Assembly (NCBI RefSeq): GCF_006742205.1
Contig: NZ_AP019721.1
Location: 310,001-374,000, forward strand
Origin: Staphylococcus epidermidis
Lineage (GTDB): Bacteria; Bacillota; Bacilli; Staphylococcales; Staphylococcaceae
Length of the DNA: 64,000 bases
Reading direction: 5' to 3'
Position numbers and translations under genes: made by a program. The notes under the pieces are model-generated. The model had not been told where the DNA came from, searched no databases, and saw nothing but the letters and a program-made list of their open reading frames with translations. Numbering within the stretch: position 1 is the stretch's first letter; each line of letters begins with the position of its first letter. Of this stretch, positions 35,504 through 45,119 are shown one piece after another.

Positions 35504-36283
35504 ATGGGGAAAGTATATTTAGTTGGAGCTGGACCTGGTGATCCAGAATTAATAACGTTAAAAGGTTTAAAAGCCATTAAAGAAGCCGATGTCATCCTTT
35601 ATGACCGACTTGTAAATAAAGAAATACTTAATTATGCTTCTCCTTCTACTAAGTTCTTCTATTGCGGTAAGGATCCTCACAGGCACTCCTTACCGCAGGA
35701 AGAAACAAATAAAATGATGGTAACCTTAGCCAAAAAAGGGCACATAGTTACACGTTTAAAGGGTGGCGATCCATTTGTTTTTGGACGTGGCGGAGAAGAA
35801 GCAGAGGAATTAGCATGTCATAATATCCACTTTGAAATTATACCTGGAATTACATCGGGAATTGCAGCACCAGCATATGCTGGAATTCCAGTAACACATC
35901 GTGATTATAGTTCTTCTGTAGCATTTGTAACTGCAGTGAATAAACCTGGTATGGATAAAGGCAAATACTGGCAACATTTGGCCAATGGTCCTGAAACTTT
36001 ATGTATTTATATGGGGGTTAAGAGACTCAGTGAAATTTGTGAGTTGTTAATACAATATGGTCGTTCGTCAGAAACACCAGTAGCTCTCGTGCATATGGGA
36101 ACGTCAAAACAGCAAATGACAGTGACTGGGACACTCGATACAATTCAAGAACGAGCACATCATATTCAGAATCCAGCAATGATTATTGTAGGCGAAGTGG
36201 TTAAGATGAGAGAAAAAATTAATTGGTTTGTAGAACAGGCAACTGTTCAAAATGAAACGTTAACGGAAATGTCATCAACTTAG
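35504..36283 (+). CDS. cobA: Uroporphyrinogen-III C-methyltransferase
   Basis: 259 aa from ATG 35504, after GAGGGGGAG; a GTG at 35495 overlaps the ribosome site. It has the methyltransferase marks GKVYLVGAGPGDPELITLKG, VILYDRLVN, RLKGGDPFVFGRGGEEAEEL and GITSGIAAPAYAGIPVTHRD. It is the single-domain SUMT type, lacking the dehydrogenase part of CysG. It adds two methyl groups from S-adenosylmethionine to form precorrin-2 for siroheme. Its place directly after cysI fits delivery of siroheme to sulfite reductase. Confidence 0.92.
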   Translation: MGKVYLVGAGPGDPELITLKGLKAIKEADVILYDRLVNKEILNYASPSTKFFYCGKDPHRHSLPQEETNKMMVTLAKKGHIVTRLKGGDPFVFGRGGEEAEELACHNIHFEIIPGITSGIAAPAYAGIPVTHRDYSSSVAFVTAVNKPGMDKGKYWQHLANGPETLCIYMGVKRLSEICELLIQYGRSSETPVALVHMGTSKQQMTVTGTLDTIQERAHHIQNPAMIIVGEVVKMREKINWFVEQATVQNETLTEMSST

Positions 36284-36357
36284 CGCATACATTTAAAAAA
36301 ACAGTAAAAATCACGTTTATAATGAGTATTAATTAAAGTGTATAGGAGGAAATCATC

Positions 36358-36969
36358 ATGAATATGCCCTTAATGATTGATTTAAGTAACAAGAAAGTCG
36401 TCATTGTAGGTGGAGGTAAAGTGGCAACACGTCGTGCTAAAACTTTATTAGCTTATACAAAACATATTCATGTTGTAAGTCCAACAATTACCGATACATT
36501 ACAAAAATATCTAGAAACGAAGCAAATCACTTATGAAAAGAAACACTTCGAACCACAAGATGTTGAGAATGCTGATGTGGTCATCGCGGCTACTAATCAA
36601 TCTGATGTTAACAACGATGTGGGGGCAGCTTTGTCTAAGAACGTATTATTTAATCATGCAGGACAAGCAGACCTAGGTAATGTAACGTTCCCTAATTTCT
36701 TAAAAAGAGATAAATTAACAATAAGTGTATCAACTGATGGTGCAAGTCCTAAATTAGGTCAACGAATTATTAAAGATTTAAAAGATACATACAATGAAGA
36801 CTATTCAATGTATATTCAGTTTTTATATGAAAGTAGACAATATATTAAATCACTTAAAATTGAGCCATCTGATAAACAAGCGTTACTCGAGCAAATTTTG
36901 TCAGACAAATATTTAGATGAGAAGAAGCAACAAGATTTCATCCGATGGCTAAAATCACAAGTCAAATGA
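36358..36969 (+). CDS. Precorrin-2 dehydrogenase / sirohydrochlorin ferrochelatase-like protein
   Basis: 203 aa. NAD-binding KKVVIVGGGKVATRRAKTLL near the start, VVIAATNQSDVN, NHAGQADLGNVTFPNFLKR, then SVSTDGASPKLGQRIIKDL. This is the domain found at the N-terminus of CysG and alone in SirC/YlnF-type proteins. It oxidises precorrin-2 to sirohydrochlorin; whether it also inserts iron cannot be told. No separate ferrochelatase gene of the SirB type lies here. GGAGGAAA gives a clear start. It is 74 bp after cobA and continues the operon. Confidence 0.88.
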   Translation: MNMPLMIDLSNKKVVIVGGGKVATRRAKTLLAYTKHIHVVSPTITDTLQKYLETKQITYEKKHFEPQDVENADVVIAATNQSDVNNDVGAALSKNVLFNHAGQADLGNVTFPNFLKRDKLTISVSTDGASPKLGQRIIKDLKDTYNEDYSMYIQFLYESRQYIKSLKIEPSDKQALLEQILSDKYLDEKKQQDFIRWLKSQVK

Positions 36970-36989
36970 AGAATGGGGGCATATGATAT

Positions 36990-37889
36990 ATGCGCAAAGT
37001 ATTAATTTTCGCAATTGCGGGATTTTTAGCACAACTTGTTGATGGGTCATTAGGCATGGGATTTGGCGCTTCATCGTCATCAATATTATTAACTTACGGT
37101 ATAGCACCGGCAGTAGTGTCAGCAACCGTTCATTTTTCTGAAATTGCAACAACAGCTGCATCTGGGACATCACATTGGAGATTTGATAATGTTCATAAAC
37201 CAACAATGTTGAAGTTAGCTATACCTGGGTCAATAAGCGCCTTTATCGGTGCAGGTGTTTTGACATTTATTCATGGTGATTATATTAAACCATTCATTGC
37301 TTTATTCTTGTTAAGTATGGGATTTTATATTTTGTATCAATTTCTATTTAAACGTGCACATGAACATCATCATCATGTGGGAAATTTGAGTAGTTTTAAA
37401 GTAATTCCACAAGGTTTTGTGGCAGGATTTTTAGACGCAATCGGTGGTGGTGGTTGGGGACCGGTTAATACGCCGCTCCTGCTTTCAAGTAAAAAAATTC
37501 AACCACGATATGCGATTGGAACAGTCTCAGCAAGTGAATTTTTTGTTACGTCATCTGCCGCTTTAAGTTTCATTATCTTTTTAGGAGTCACTCAAATTAA
37601 TTGGTTTGCTGTAATTGCTTTAAGTCTCGGTGGAATGGTAGCAGCACCTATTTCAGCGTATTTAGTTAAAGTGTTACCCATTAACATTCTTGCAATTTGT
37701 GTCGGTGGTTTAATTATTTTTACAAATAGTAATGCATTATTAAGCTATTTTGTAAAAGATAACACTATTTCAAATACAGTTCGATTCATTATTATTCTTG
37801 CAATTATTATTTTGCTTGTTTTTCAAGTCGTTCGAAACAAGAAATTGTCTTTTTCTTATAAGAAAAGCCGAGTAAACAAATATAATTAA
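36990..37889 (+). CDS. TauE/SafE-family permease
   Basis: 299 aa with about eight membrane helices in two similar halves. The halves start with [18 protein letters not shown] and [19 protein letters not shown], the usual duplicated signature of the TauE/SafE (DUF81) family. Members move small sulfur-containing anions such as sulfite, sulfoacetate or sulfate. Between siroheme synthesis and sulfate activation genes, the simplest reading is uptake of sulfate or export of excess sulfite. The direction is not shown by the sequence. A short His-rich loop (HEHHHHVG) near residue 125 is notable. The GGGGG ribosome site precedes the ATG. Confidence 0.8.
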   Translation: MRKVLIFAIAGFLAQLVDGSLGMGFGASSSSILLTYGIAPAVVSATVHFSEIATTAASGTSHWRFDNVHKPTMLKLAIPGSISAFIGAGVLTFIHGDYIKPFIALFLLSMGFYILYQFLFKRAHEHHHHVGNLSSFKVIPQGFVAGFLDAIGGGGWGPVNTPLLLSSKKIQPRYAIGTVSASEFFVTSSAALSFIIFLGVTQINWFAVIALSLGGMVAAPISAYLVKVLPINILAICVGGLIIFTNSNALLSYFVKDNTISNTVRFIIILAIIILLVFQVVRNKKLSFSYKKSRVNKYN

Positions 37890-37912
37890 TTGGAAAAGGA
37901 GATTTGATTATA

Positions 37913-39091
37913 ATGTCTAACAATGAAACAATAACCAATTATACAATTAAACCTCATGGAGGAGAACTCATCAATCGTGTTGTTGAAGGAAACGAACGTG
38001 AACGTTTGATTGAGGAAGCATTAAATTTTAAACCGATTACTTTAAATCCTTGGGGAATATCGGATCTAGAGCTCATAGGTATTGGCGGATTTAGTCCCCT
38101 TACAGGATTTATGAACAAGGAAGACTACACTAAGGTTATAGAGGAAACACATTTAAGCAATGGCTTAGTTTGGAGTATTCCTATCACTTTACCTGTAACA
38201 GAATCCGAAGCAGATAAACTTGAAATAGGTGATGATATTGCTTTATATGGTGAAGATGGTCAGTTATATGGAACGCTTAAATTAGAAGAAAAGTACACAT
38301 ATGATAAAGAAAAAGAAGCGCGTTTGGTGTACGGAACTACTGAAGAAGCTCATCCTGGAGTTAAAAAGGTTTATGAAAAAGGTAATATATATTTAGGTGG
38401 TCCTATTAAACTATTAAATCGTCCAAAACATGACGCGTTTTCAAATTATCATCTGGATCCTTCAGAGACGAGACAATTATTTCATGATTTAGGTTGGAAA
38501 ACTGTCGTAGGTTTTCAAACGAGAAATCCAGTGCATCGAGCACATGAATATATTCAAAAATCAGCACTAGAAATTGTTGATGGTCTACTTTTAAATCCAC
38601 TAGTTGGTGAAACAAAGTCAGACGATATTCCAGCGGATGTACGTATGGAAAGTTATGAAGTGATATTAAAAAACTATTATCCTGAAGATAGAGCACGTCT
38701 AGTCATTTATCCTGCTGCAATGCGCTATGCCGGACCACGTGAAGCGATACTTCATGCAACTGTCCGTAAAAATTATGGTTGTACACATTTTATTGTGGGA
38801 AGAGATCACGCTGGGGTAGGCGATTATTATGGTACTTATGAAGCACAAGAGCTGATTACTCAATTTGAAGATGAGTTAGGTATTCAAATTTTAAAATTTG
38901 AACATGCCTTTTATTGCGAAGCTTGTGGTAATATGGCAACTGCTAAAACATGTCCGCATGACGCTTCTCAACATTTACATTTAAGTGGTACTAAAGTAAG
39001 AGAAAAACTGCGTAATGGCGAATCATTGCCAACTAAATTTTCAAGACCAGAAGTTGCCGAAGTTCTAATTAAAGGTTTGCGAGAAAAATAA
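37913..39091 (+). CDS. sat: Sulfate adenylyltransferase (ATP sulfurylase)
   Basis: 392 aa from ATG 37913, after GGAAAAGGAG; a TTG three codons earlier is less likely. It is the monomer-type ATP sulfurylase: [13 protein letters not shown] near residue 60, [17 protein letters not shown] with the QTRN and HxxH active-site motifs near 195-210, [14 protein letters not shown], and [12 protein letters not shown]. Four cysteines near 335-350 ([16 protein letters not shown]) form a small metal-binding knuckle typical of this branch. It makes APS and pyrophosphate from sulfate and ATP, the first chemical step of the pathway. Confidence 0.94.
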   Translation: MSNNETITNYTIKPHGGELINRVVEGNERERLIEEALNFKPITLNPWGISDLELIGIGGFSPLTGFMNKEDYTKVIEETHLSNGLVWSIPITLPVTESEADKLEIGDDIALYGEDGQLYGTLKLEEKYTYDKEKEARLVYGTTEEAHPGVKKVYEKGNIYLGGPIKLLNRPKHDAFSNYHLDPSETRQLFHDLGWKTVVGFQTRNPVHRAHEYIQKSALEIVDGLLLNPLVGETKSDDIPADVRMESYEVILKNYYPEDRARLVIYPAAMRYAGPREAILHATVRKNYGCTHFIVGRDHAGVGDYYGTYEAQELITQFEDELGIQILKFEHAFYCEACGNMATAKTCPHDASQHLHLSGTKVREKLRNGESLPTKFSRPEVAEVLIKGLREK

Positions 39092-39106
39092 ATCAGGAGT
39101 GTTAAA

Positions 39107-39706
39107 ATGAGTGAATCAAATCATATTACATGGCATGACTCAGAAGTTACGAAGAAACAAAGACAGCATAAAAATGGACACAAAAGTGCTGTTATATGGT
39201 TTACAGGGCTATCTGGGTCAGGGAAATCAACGGTCTCTGTTGCCTTAGAAAAAGAATTATTTAATGAAGGAAAACAAACATACCGTTTAGATGGTGATAA
39301 TGTGCGTCATGGTCTTAATAAAAATTTAGGGTTTAGTCCTGAAGATCGTTCAGAAAATATTCGACGCATTGGAGAAGTAGCAAAATTAATGGTAGACGCT
39401 GGAGCCTTAACAGTTACTGCTTTTATCTCCCCATATAAAGAAGACAGAGAAGGTGTTAGAGCATTACTAGAGGATAATGAGTTTATAGAAGTATATACAA
39501 AATGTAGTGTTGAGGAATGTGAAAAGAGAGATCCTAAAGGATTGTATAAAAAAGCACGATCTGGGGAAATACCTGAATTTACAGGTATAAGTGCACCTTA
39601 TCAAGCACCTGAAAACCCTGAAATTACTATAGATACTGAACACGACACTATTGAACAATCAGTGGTACAAATTATACGTTATCTTAAAGAACACGAATAT
39701 ATTTAA
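39107..39706 (+). CDS. cysC: Adenylylsulfate kinase
   Basis: 199 aa. P loop GLSGSGKST (about residues 32-40), [50 protein letters not shown] and the lid region [20 protein letters not shown] are all standard. It phosphorylates APS to PAPS. As the CysH here is of the APS-using iron-sulfur type, PAPS is not needed for sulfite formation. The kinase may serve PAPS supply or prevent APS build-up. It is the last gene of the cluster, 15 bp after sat, before a strong terminator. Confidence 0.93.
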
Positions 39707-39724
39707 ATTGATATTTCATTATAT

Positions 39725-39766
39725 AGAGTAGGAGAGAATTAAAGATTCTTAATCCTACTCTTTTTA
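39725..39766 (+). terminator. Terminator of the sulfate assimilation operon
   Basis: AGAGTAGGA (39725-39733) pairs with TCCTACTCT (39753-39761), with inner AGAATT/GATTCTT-type pairing, then a T run. The remaining 260 bp before the next gene show no feature. Confidence 0.85.
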
Positions 39767-40029
39767 ATTTTAAAAGTATAATGGAAAGTTTTTAAAGAAA
39801 AGCATTTGGTCAGATATACTTACTTTTAATTAAGTAAGAAGATGTTAATTTTTAAATGTCATCAATAGTATACTTATGAGTCATGATTTATGCTTAGTTT
39901 GTGACAACTATAATTTAAATTTCTAAAAAGCTAATTATTGATGTGTGATTAAAGTGAAATAAAAAGGGAAAATATTTTTAAAGAGATATTGTGTGATTTA
40001 TCAAAAAAATAAGAGGATGGTGATATAAC

Positions 40030-40335
40030 ATGTCATTTAATATTTGGATGTGGATTTTACTTGTATTATTTATTGTGGGGACAATAGCTGTAATTCTCAT
40101 TTTAACAGTTGGCTCAGTGTTAGAAGAGCGCTCATATGACCGTCGATCAGAAGATGAAAAGCGCAAAAATTTAGAAAAAAATCTTGAGATGTCAAAGGGA
40201 CATACAGATGTATCGCAAGAGTCGAGCAATGGGGAAGAACAAGTAACACAAGAGCATTCTCAACATGTCGTTCAAGATCATCAACAAACACATCAAAATA
40301 TAAATCAATCAACACAAGATAATAGAAATAATTAG
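40030..40335 (+). CDS. Small membrane-anchored protein, unknown
   Basis: 101 aa. One N-terminal helix (about residues 5-29, IWMWILLVLFIVGTIAVILI), then a charged stretch LEERSYDRRSEDEKRKNLEK and a polar tail rich in Gln, His and Ser (QEHSQHVVQDHQQTHQN). AGAGGATGGTGATATAAC precedes the ATG. The plan resembles the 59-residue protein before braR: one helix, a basic patch, then a Gln/Asn-rich tail. I know no function. It is a single gene between terminators. Confidence 0.65.
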   Translation: MSFNIWMWILLVLFIVGTIAVILILTVGSVLEERSYDRRSEDEKRKNLEKNLEMSKGHTDVSQESSNGEEQVTQEHSQHVVQDHQQTHQNINQSTQDNRNN

Positions 40336-40469
40336 ATAGGTGAAAGGGAAAAGGTAAATGCTTATTTCGGTTATTTATTCCCAATTTATACGAAGATAAT
40401 TACTAGAATTACCAAAAATGAAGATATTATAAATTTTAACTGAATTAAAAACTAACTATATGTTATAGA

Positions 40470-40502
40470 AGCCTGAGAACATTGACGTCTCAGGTTTTTA
40501 TA
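40470..40502 (+). terminator. GCCTGAGA-type terminator
   Basis: GCCTGAGA (40471-40478)...TCTCAGG, then T5. One of four terminators in the window with nearly the same stem. It serves the small gene at 40030, or protects nrdD from read-through. Confidence 0.82.
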
Positions 40503-40593
40503 TTGATTACAAAACTATCTTTATCTCACATAGAGTTCACTAAACGTTAATAATCTTTATGACATTTTAGTTAACGACTTAGTAATCGATTGT

Positions 40594-40611
40594 AATACTA
40601 TATATAGTATT
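40594..40611. promoter_or_regulatory. NrdR box 1
   Basis: AATACTATATATAGTATT, a perfect palindrome with the core CTATATATAG (40598-40607). It resembles the NrdR consensus ACACWATATATWGTGT. Confidence 0.75.
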
Positions 40612-40626
40612 TTATTTTATTGATAT

Positions 40627-40641
40627 ACACTATATATAGCG
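40627..40641. promoter_or_regulatory. NrdR box 2
   Basis: ACACTATATATAGC with the same CTATATATAG core (40630-40639). The core centres are 32 bp apart, about three helix turns, the usual NrdR spacing. It lies 13 bp before the nrdD start codon. Confidence 0.8.
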
Positions 40642-40653
40642 AAGGGTGACGAA

Positions 40654-42504
40654 ATGACTACTCTAGAAACATCATTAACTCGATTAATCACAAAAGATCC
40701 AACTATATTAAATGAAAATGCAAATAAAGATAGTAATACATTCTCAACAATGCGAGATTTAACAGCTGGAACGGTATCAAAGTCTTATGCACTCGATCAT
40801 TTACTTCCAAAGCATGTTGCTCATGCACATCAATCGGGAGATATTCATTTTCACGACTTAGATTACCATCCATTTCAACCATTAACCAATTGTTGTCTCA
40901 TAGATGCAAAAGATATGTTAGAGAATGGCTTTGAGATAGGCAATGCTAATGTTACAACACCTCAATCAATACAAACCGCTTCAGCACAACTTGTACAAAT
41001 CATTGCAAACGTTTCAAGCAGTCAATATGGAGGTTGTACTGTCGATCGTGTTGACGAATTACTAAGTAAATATGCACAAATGAATGCACAACATCACAGG
41101 GAAGTAGCGAATGATTTCGTTCAACCTGACAAAATTGAGAATTATGTGGATACACAAGTAACTAAGGATATTGGTGATGCAATTGAAAGTTTAGAGTATG
41201 AGATTAACACACTCTATACTTCCAATGGACAAACGCCATTCGTTACTTTGGGATTTGGTTTAGGAACAGATCAATTAAGTCGAAAAATTCAACAAGCAAT
41301 TTTACATACCCGTATTAAAGGTCTCGGTAAAGATAGGGTTACTGCAATTTTCCCTAAACTTGTATTTTCGATAAAAAAGGGGGTTAACTTTAGTCCAGAA
41401 GATCCTAACTATGATATTAAACAACTTGCATTGGAATGTTCAACAAAGCGCATGTATCCCGATATTTTAAATTACGATAAACTTGTGGAACTGCTTGGTG
41501 ATTTTAAAGCACCGATGGGATGTCGTTCATTTTTACCAAGTTGGAAGAATGATGAAGGTCAATTGGAAAATAATGGACGATGTAACTTAGGTGTAGTGAC
41601 GTTGAACGTACCGAGAATTGCAATCGAAGCAGATGGTGACATGCAGCAGTTTTGGGATATCTTTGAAAAACGCATGCAATTATTACATGATGCACTTGTG
41701 TATCGAATTCAAAGACTACAAGATGCTATTCCAGATAACGCGCCTATTTTATATAAAAGTGGTGCATTTAAAAATAAACTCACTTCAGAAGATACTGTCG
41801 ATTCATTATTTACAAAACAACGCGCAACGATTTCAATGGGGTATATCGGTTTATACGAAGCGGCAACATTATTTTATGGACCGAATTGGGAACACAATCC
41901 TGAAGCTAAAACATTCACACTAGACATATTAAGAGAAATGAAACGTTATCAAGTAGAGTGGACGAAACAATATGATATTTGGTTCAGTATATACAGTACA
42001 CCTAGTGAATCACTAACAGATAGATTTTGCCGATTGGACAAAGAAAAATTTGGATTTATTCCAGATGTTACTGATAAAGGATATTACCAAAATTCATTCC
42101 ACTATGATGTGCGTAAAGATGTAACGCCGTTTGAAAAATTAGATTTTGAAAAAGACTATCCTTACTATGCAAGTGGTGGATTCATTCATTATTGTGAATA
42201 TCCAAAGTTAAATCATAATCTGAAAGCTTTAGAAGCAGTATGGGATTATGCTTATGATAAGGTAGGTTATTTAGGTACGAATATTCCTATTGATCACTGT
42301 TATCGTTGTGGCTATGATGGAGATTTTGAAACTACTGCTAACGGATATAGATGCCCACATTGTGGTAACACTGATCCTAAAACGGTTGACGTTGTAAAAA
42401 GAACATGTGGTTATTTAGGAAATCCAGTTCAAAGACCTGTTATTGAAGGTCGACAAAAAGAGATATGTGCAAGAGTGAAACACATGAAGGAACCTCGTTC
42501 ATGA
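40654..42504 (+). CDS. nrdD: Anaerobic ribonucleoside-triphosphate reductase
   Basis: 616 aa. Class III reductase: HFHDLDYHPFQPLTNCCLID near residue 65, GCRSFLPSW near 290, CNLGVVTLNVPRIA, and the C-terminal zinc site CYRCGYDGDF...CPHCGNT. The glycyl radical loop RTCGYLGNP lies about 20 residues from the end. An unusual point is the lack of the N-terminal ATP cone often seen in larger relatives; the shorter form is normal in Gram-positive cocci. It makes deoxynucleotides without oxygen. Two NrdR boxes cover its promoter, and nrdG overlaps its end. Confidence 0.94.
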   Translation: MTTLETSLTRLITKDPTILNENANKDSNTFSTMRDLTAGTVSKSYALDHLLPKHVAHAHQSGDIHFHDLDYHPFQPLTNCCLIDAKDMLENGFEIGNANVTTPQSIQTASAQLVQIIANVSSSQYGGCTVDRVDELLSKYAQMNAQHHREVANDFVQPDKIENYVDTQVTKDIGDAIESLEYEINTLYTSNGQTPFVTLGFGLGTDQLSRKIQQAILHTRIKGLGKDRVTAIFPKLVFSIKKGVNFSPEDPNYDIKQLALECSTKRMYPDILNYDKLVELLGDFKAPMGCRSFLPSWKNDEGQLENNGRCNLGVVTLNVPRIAIEADGDMQQFWDIFEKRMQLLHDALVYRIQRLQDAIPDNAPILYKSGAFKNKLTSEDTVDSLFTKQRATISMGYIGLYEAATLFYGPNWEHNPEAKTFTLDILREMKRYQVEWTKQYDIWFSIYSTPSESLTDRFCRLDKEKFGFIPDVTDKGYYQNSFHYDVRKDVTPFEKLDFEKDYPYYASGGFIHYCEYPKLNHNLKALEAVWDYAYDKVGYLGTNIPIDHCYRCGYDGDFETTANGYRCPHCGNTDPKTVDVVKRTCGYLGNPVQRPVIEGRQKEICARVKHMKEPRS

Positions 42505-43037
42505 ATATTTTAAACATTAAAGAAGGTCAACACTATATAGCTAAAATAGAAAGTCATAGCTTTGTAGATGGTGAAGGTGTTCGATGCAGTGTATATGTTT
42601 CCGGATGTCCTTTTCAATGTAAAGGTTGTTATAACGTTAAAGCCCAAAATTTTAAATACGGAGAACCTTTCGAACTTGAAATGCTTGAAGAGATTTTAGA
42701 TTATTGTGCGCCTTCTTATATCGAAGGCTTAAGCATACTTGGTGGAGAACCATTTTGTAATTTGTTTATCACACTCCAACTTGTTGAAGCTTTTAGACAA
42801 CGATTCGGTCATACAAAAACAATTTGGGTATGGACTGGCTTTTTATTTGAATATTTGAAACAGCAAGACGATGCGCGCAAGTCATTACTCGAACATATTG
42901 ATGTATTAGTTGATGGTATGTTTATTCAACATTTATATCGTCCGAATCTTCCATATAAAGGATCACTTAATCAACGTGTGATTGATGTTCAATCTTCCTT
43001 ACAAAAAGAACAGGTCATTGAATATCTAACTAAATAG
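42501..43037 (+). CDS. nrdG: Anaerobic ribonucleotide reductase activating protein
   Basis: 178 aa from ATG 42501, which overlaps the nrdD stop as ATGA. It is a short radical-SAM enzyme with the cluster motif CPFQCKGCYN (CxxxCxxC, near residue 30), the glycine-rich LSILGGEPF and IWVWTGFLFE. It uses S-adenosylmethionine and a 4Fe-4S centre to generate the glycyl radical on NrdD. The four-base overlap shows tight coupling of the two products. Earlier in-frame starts lie inside nrdD and lack a ribosome site of their own. Confidence 0.94.
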   Translation: MNILNIKEGQHYIAKIESHSFVDGEGVRCSVYVSGCPFQCKGCYNVKAQNFKYGEPFELEMLEEILDYCAPSYIEGLSILGGEPFCNLFITLQLVEAFRQRFGHTKTIWVWTGFLFEYLKQQDDARKSLLEHIDVLVDGMFIQHLYRPNLPYKGSLNQRVIDVQSSLQKEQVIEYLTK

Positions 43038-43086
43038 TTTATGATGATAATTGGAATTAATTTTTAAGATATCTCTTGGAAAAATA

Positions 43087-43122
43087 GCCCAAAATAAATG
43101 TTATGGTTCATTTGTTTTGGGC
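43087..43122. terminator. Hairpin after nrdDG
   Basis: GCCCAAAATAAATG (43087-43100) pairs with CATTTGTTTTGGGC (43109-43122) over 14 bp with one wobble; the following T content is low. The rest of the gap up to 43400 holds no recognised feature besides the ribosome site of the next gene. Confidence 0.65.
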
Positions 43123-43400
43123 AATCTTTGTTATAAGTTTTCAATGGGATGAACATGAAAGTTATCCACATGTATAACGACAGTTTTAAAGAGTATAGTT
43201 AATTTTATTTTTAAAGTAAATTTATATCACTTTTTAGTAGGTAGATGTGATTTGTTGCAATTTATAGACTGAAAAGTGACAAACATTAAACATCTAAAAA
43301 GTAAAAGAAATAATCTTATACTTATATATATACTAATTACATATTAAAGTGATAAAATATTGAAGTGAAAATTGTTCGGCATAAGTTAGGAGATTCTTCC

Positions 43401-44699
43401 ATGTTATTGTTTATCATAGAAATCATAATCATGATTCTAGCGATATTATTAGGATTAAGAACTGCTGGTGCACTGGGATGTGGCATCTTTGCTATAGTAG
43501 CGCAGCTTATCATGATATTTGGATTCCAGTTACCTCCAGGTTCAGCACCAGTGACGGCAGTGTTAATCATATTATCTATTGGTATAGCAGGTGGTACGTT
43601 ACAAGCCACTGGTGGTATTGACTATTTAGTATACATTGCATCACGTGTGATTGAACGCTTTCCAAAATCAATTATATTTATAGCGCCAATGATTGTCTTT
43701 GTCTTTGTTTTTGGAATTGGTACTGCAAATATAGCTCTTTCACTTGAACCTATCATAGCGAAAACTGCACAAAAAGCACGAATTCAGCCTAAACGCGCAT
43801 TAACTGCTTCGGTACTTACAGCCAATTTAGCCTTACTTTGTAGCCCGGCAGCTTCTGCTACAGCTTATATTATTTCTGTATTAGCAGGGTATGAAATATC
43901 GATGGGCAAGTATTTAAGTATTGTTTTACCTACAGCTTTAATTAGTATGTTAATGCTTAGTACATTTTGTACATTTGTAGGACGAAAAGAACACGTGCGT
44001 GATGAGTCAGAACGTTTAGTTCAGATGCCAGAAGTCGAAATCAAAAATGACTTTTCATTAAAAGTAAAAATAGGTGTTATCTCATTCCTATTATGTGTCA
44101 TGGGTATTTTAACGTTTGGCATATTTCCTAATCTCATGCCGCAATTCAATGTGAATGGAGATGTAGTTAAAGTTGAGATGACTGAAATTGTTCAGTTCTT
44201 TATGTATCTCAGCGCTACAATCAATTTATTATTAATAAAAATCAATACTTCTGATATTCTGTCATCGAATATTACACAATCTGCAATGGGAGCACTTTTT
44301 GCAGTTCTTGGCCCAGGTTGGTTAGGTGCAACAATATTTAATGCTCCACATAACTTAAAAATATTGAAAAATGATATTGGGTCAATTATTAGTGAAGTAC
44401 CTTGGCTTGTTATCATACTTGTTTCTGTAGTTGCAATGATTGTCATTTCTCAAACAGCTACAGCATCAATTATGGTGCCGATAGTTATGAGTTTAGGTAT
44501 ACCTCCCATCTATTTTGTTGCGATGGTACAAACATTAAATGTGAATTTCGTTATTCCAGCTCAACCGACACTATTATTTGCTGTAGAACTAGATGAAACA
44601 GGTAGAACAAGACCTACGAGCTTTATGATACCAGGATTTTTTGTTATAACAGTATCCGTCATTACAGGATTTGTTATTAAAACCATTTTAGGATATTAA
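43401..44699 (+). CDS. Anaerobic C4-dicarboxylate transporter (Dcu type)
   Basis: 432 aa from ATG 43401, with TAGGAGA upstream; a longer frame from 43365 would add 12 polar residues before the first helix. About 11 membrane helices. Dcu family features: LGLRTAGALGCGIFAIVAQ, GIAGGTLQATGGIDYLVYIASRVI, GTANIALSLEPIIAKTAQK, SPAASATAYIISVL, and late NFVIPAQPTLLFAVELDETGRTR. These carriers exchange or take up fumarate, malate, aspartate or succinate when oxygen is absent. The place next to nrdDG suits anaerobic growth. The substrate and direction are not certain. Confidence 0.82.
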   Translation: MLLFIIEIIIMILAILLGLRTAGALGCGIFAIVAQLIMIFGFQLPPGSAPVTAVLIILSIGIAGGTLQATGGIDYLVYIASRVIERFPKSIIFIAPMIVFVFVFGIGTANIALSLEPIIAKTAQKARIQPKRALTASVLTANLALLCSPAASATAYIISVLAGYEISMGKYLSIVLPTALISMLMLSTFCTFVGRKEHVRDESERLVQMPEVEIKNDFSLKVKIGVISFLLCVMGILTFGIFPNLMPQFNVNGDVVKVEMTEIVQFFMYLSATINLLLIKINTSDILSSNITQSAMGALFAVLGPGWLGATIFNAPHNLKILKNDIGSIISEVPWLVIILVSVVAMIVISQTATASIMVPIVMSLGIPPIYFVAMVQTLNVNFVIPAQPTLLFAVELDETGRTRPTSFMIPGFFVITVSVITGFVIKTILGY

Positions 44700-44722
44700 T
44701 CAATTTTTATAAGTTGGAATTT

Positions 44723-44802
44723 AATCGCCATATATATAGTGTTTTAAATACTTCATCTCATCGAGTAAGGTATTTGAATGACTAAATATTGGCGATTTTT
44801 TA
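44723..44802 (+). terminator. Branched terminator after the Dcu gene
   Basis: AATCGCCATATAT (44723-44735) pairs with AATATTGGCGATT near 44785-44797, then T6. A second stem AAATACTT...AAGGTATTT sits inside, so the structure is branched. Confidence 0.75.
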
Positions 44803-44890
44803 TTTATAGATTAAGAGTGAGTATCAGTGGAGAAAAAAATAAAATAAATATATATACGTTAAAAGTGTATAAAAATACGATATGAAATAT

Positions 44891-44929
44891 TGTAAAGTTC
44901 GTTCATTTTGTTAAATTTTAACTTAACAC
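44891..44929. promoter_or_regulatory. Candidate CudC operator upstream of cudT
   Basis: TGTAAAGTTCGTT followed by GTTAAATTTTAAC (44910-44922, an inverted repeat) and ACTTAACAC. The same arrangement, TGTAAAATTCGTT then GTTAAAT/ATTTAAC then ACTTAAC, occurs before cudA at 47775-47811. It lies about 190 bp before cudT, which would give a long leader. Confidence 0.5.
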
Positions 44930-45119
44930 TGTTGTCATAGCAATTTAAGATGAATATTTGAGAGGCTTAAATTATATAATTATTCAAATTAGATTTTGAT
45001 GATACATGTATGTAATTTGCATTATTATTAAAAGTTCGTTATTGTCTTTTTTGTGAATCACTATCCATTGAACGTAATTTAAAGTAAAGATTCATAAATT
45101 AATATTAGGGGGATCACAT

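Noticed and set aside
41618..41923. Plus-strand frame of 101 codons within nrdD
   Set aside because: Out of frame with a highly conserved gene and without ribosome site.
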